From NCBI RefSeq assembly GCF_025398155.2, contig NZ_CP104562.2, positions 5,952,001 through 6,016,000 on the forward strand: a DNA stretch of 64,000 bases, written 5' to 3'. The position numbers and the translations under genes are program-made. Within the stretch, counting starts at the first letter, position 1, and every line of letters starts with the position of its first letter. A model generated the notes under the pieces. That model was not told the origin of the DNA, did no database searches, and saw only the letters and a list, made by a program, of their open reading frames with translations. Origin of the DNA: Roseateles amylovorans. GTDB taxonomy: Bacteria > Pseudomonadota > Gammaproteobacteria > Burkholderiales > Burkholderiaceae_C. Below, piece after piece: positions 63,272-64,000 of this stretch.

Positions 63272-64000
63272 GGGGCGGGGCTGCCGACGCGGGGCGGCTT
63301 GGGGATCTGGGTACGTAAGCTCCCTCGTCAAGTAGACAGCCCAGAACTAGAGACATCCTGGTTAAACACCCTGGGCTTGAAGACCGCCGGCGGCAAGCTG
63401 CCCAGGGAATTGTGGGGCAAGTCATCGGTCCATATCTACAACGAGGGGCGGCTGCGCTTGTCGCTCTAAATGCTAGTGCCAGATGGAGTGCACCAGGCGC
63501 TTCTGGTTGGCTAACGTCGCCGCCATCCAGGGTGGCTTCCTGCGCTGCGCTTCGTCAGCGGCGGGCTTCGGTCAGCTTCGCTGACCTGCACCCCAACCTC
63601 GTTCTTCGCGTTGGCACGAACCGGCGCCAGGACCGCGCCTGAACAAGGTCGGCCCCTGCAGCGCTCGGGCAACCCGCCTGGGGGCGGGTGCGCGTTCGCG
63701 TCAGGCCTGGCGCCTGCCTGGCCTGCCCGCTGTCCTGCGGCAGCGGTTTCACCCCATCCCCACGCCCTTCCCAGGGAAGGGAGCGAGTCGCCCTCTCCCG
63801 TCACCCGGGCATGCCACTTCCTCTACAAGCCCTCGCCAAACGGCGAGCCTCAGGTGTTGCGCTCCCCGCGCCAAGGCCAAGCCCTTCGGGTGGCCGTTGG
63901 CCAGCCTGGACACGGCGGACTCTCAGCGAGAGCCCTTTTGCTCCGTGCGAACAACTTTTCCTGATTCATCGAACCAGCGCCACTCGCCCACTTGCTTATC
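63272..64000. other. Terminal region without intact genes
   Basis: The last 729 bp hold no complete gene. A transposase relic lies at 63328-63440. The rest has mixed composition with several inverted repeats (for example CCCTTCCC/GGGAAGGG near 63768-63781) and stop-rich frames, which suits an eroded mobile-element or intergenic stretch. Confidence 0.5.
63328..63440 (-). pseudogene. Probable C-terminal relic of an IS3-family transposase (OrfB)
   Basis: Read on the minus strand, one frame gives DDLPHNSLGSLPPAVFKPRV and ends at a TGA at 63328-63330. This resembles the end of IS3-group OrfB proteins, where a (R)PH-x-S/A-LG-x-x-P-P-A-x-F motif precedes the stop. Upstream a stop codon interrupts the frame, and no other transposase sequence remains. 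The match is short, so the call is tentative. Confidence 0.4.

Overview
The window is GC-rich, densely coded chromosome of a Gram-negative bacterium, most probably a betaproteobacterium of the order Burkholderiales. The evidence is gene content and order: fur divergent from bamE, then dapB, exbB/exbD, leuS, lptE and holA in a row; hpf followed by ptsN and hprK; a three-gene transhydrogenase (pntAA/pntAB/pntB); lptA-lptB-rpoN; and codons strongly biased to G/C at the third position. A Roseateles/Mitsuaria-like genus is my guess from the overall look, not something the sequence proves. I saw no rRNA, tRNA, CRISPR array, prophage or intact insertion sequence.

Layout. 1-9.1 kb: 5' part of sppA, two glutathione S-transferases, an acetyltransferase, dsbA, a SPOR protein with argS, a Ser/Thr kinase carrying a cyclic-nucleotide-binding-like domain, and a PsiF-like protein. 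9.3-16.5 kb: a membrane protein with a LysR regulator, malate synthase G, a ferritin-like diiron protein, an exported glutathione peroxidase and a CorA transporter. 17.6-19.8 kb: hpf, ptsN and hprK. 20-30.8 kb: fur, then bamE to holA, ending in a cupredoxin-like protein overlapping a GGDEF/EAL protein. 30.8-38.6 kb: a 100-bp tandem repeat, a four-PAS hybrid kinase, pyrF, an acetyltransferase and an OmpR/HisKA two-component pair. 39-44.3 kb: an outer-membrane barrel protein, purB and a 999-aa lipoprotein joining a NodB deacetylase, a caspase-like domain, an EF-hand loop and TPRs. 44.8-49.2 kb: lptA, lptB, rpoN and an rRNA methyltransferase. 49.3-56.6 kb (minus strand): rsmE, an FMN reductase, an unknown gene, fadD and the pnt genes. 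57-63.3 kb: a His/Arg/Asp-rich exported protein, a Nudix hydrolase, a REC-GAF protein, mnmA and a NarL-type two-component pair. The last 730 bp hold no gene except a probable IS3-family transposase relic.

How parts work together. LptA, LptB and LptE belong to the lipopolysaccharide export machine; BamE assembles outer-membrane proteins; PtsN and HprK belong to a regulatory phosphotransferase branch; RpoN and Hpf usually sit beside them, but here the two blocks are about 26 kb apart.

Most interesting signals: (1) two intergenic RNAs of the same design, at 15258-15365 and 39596-39680, each with a stem whose roughly 30-nt loop is filled with a CCTCCTCCCTCCC-type anti-Shine-Dalgarno tract, followed by a strong intrinsic terminator; (2) the NodB-caspase-EF-hand-TPR lipoprotein; (3) an exact 100-bp-period triple repeat between convergent genes; (4) many intergenic short tandem repeats with 6-, 7- and 8-bp units, one of them inside the pnt operon; (5) a 27-bp inverted repeat upstream of lptA that looks like a small mobile element.
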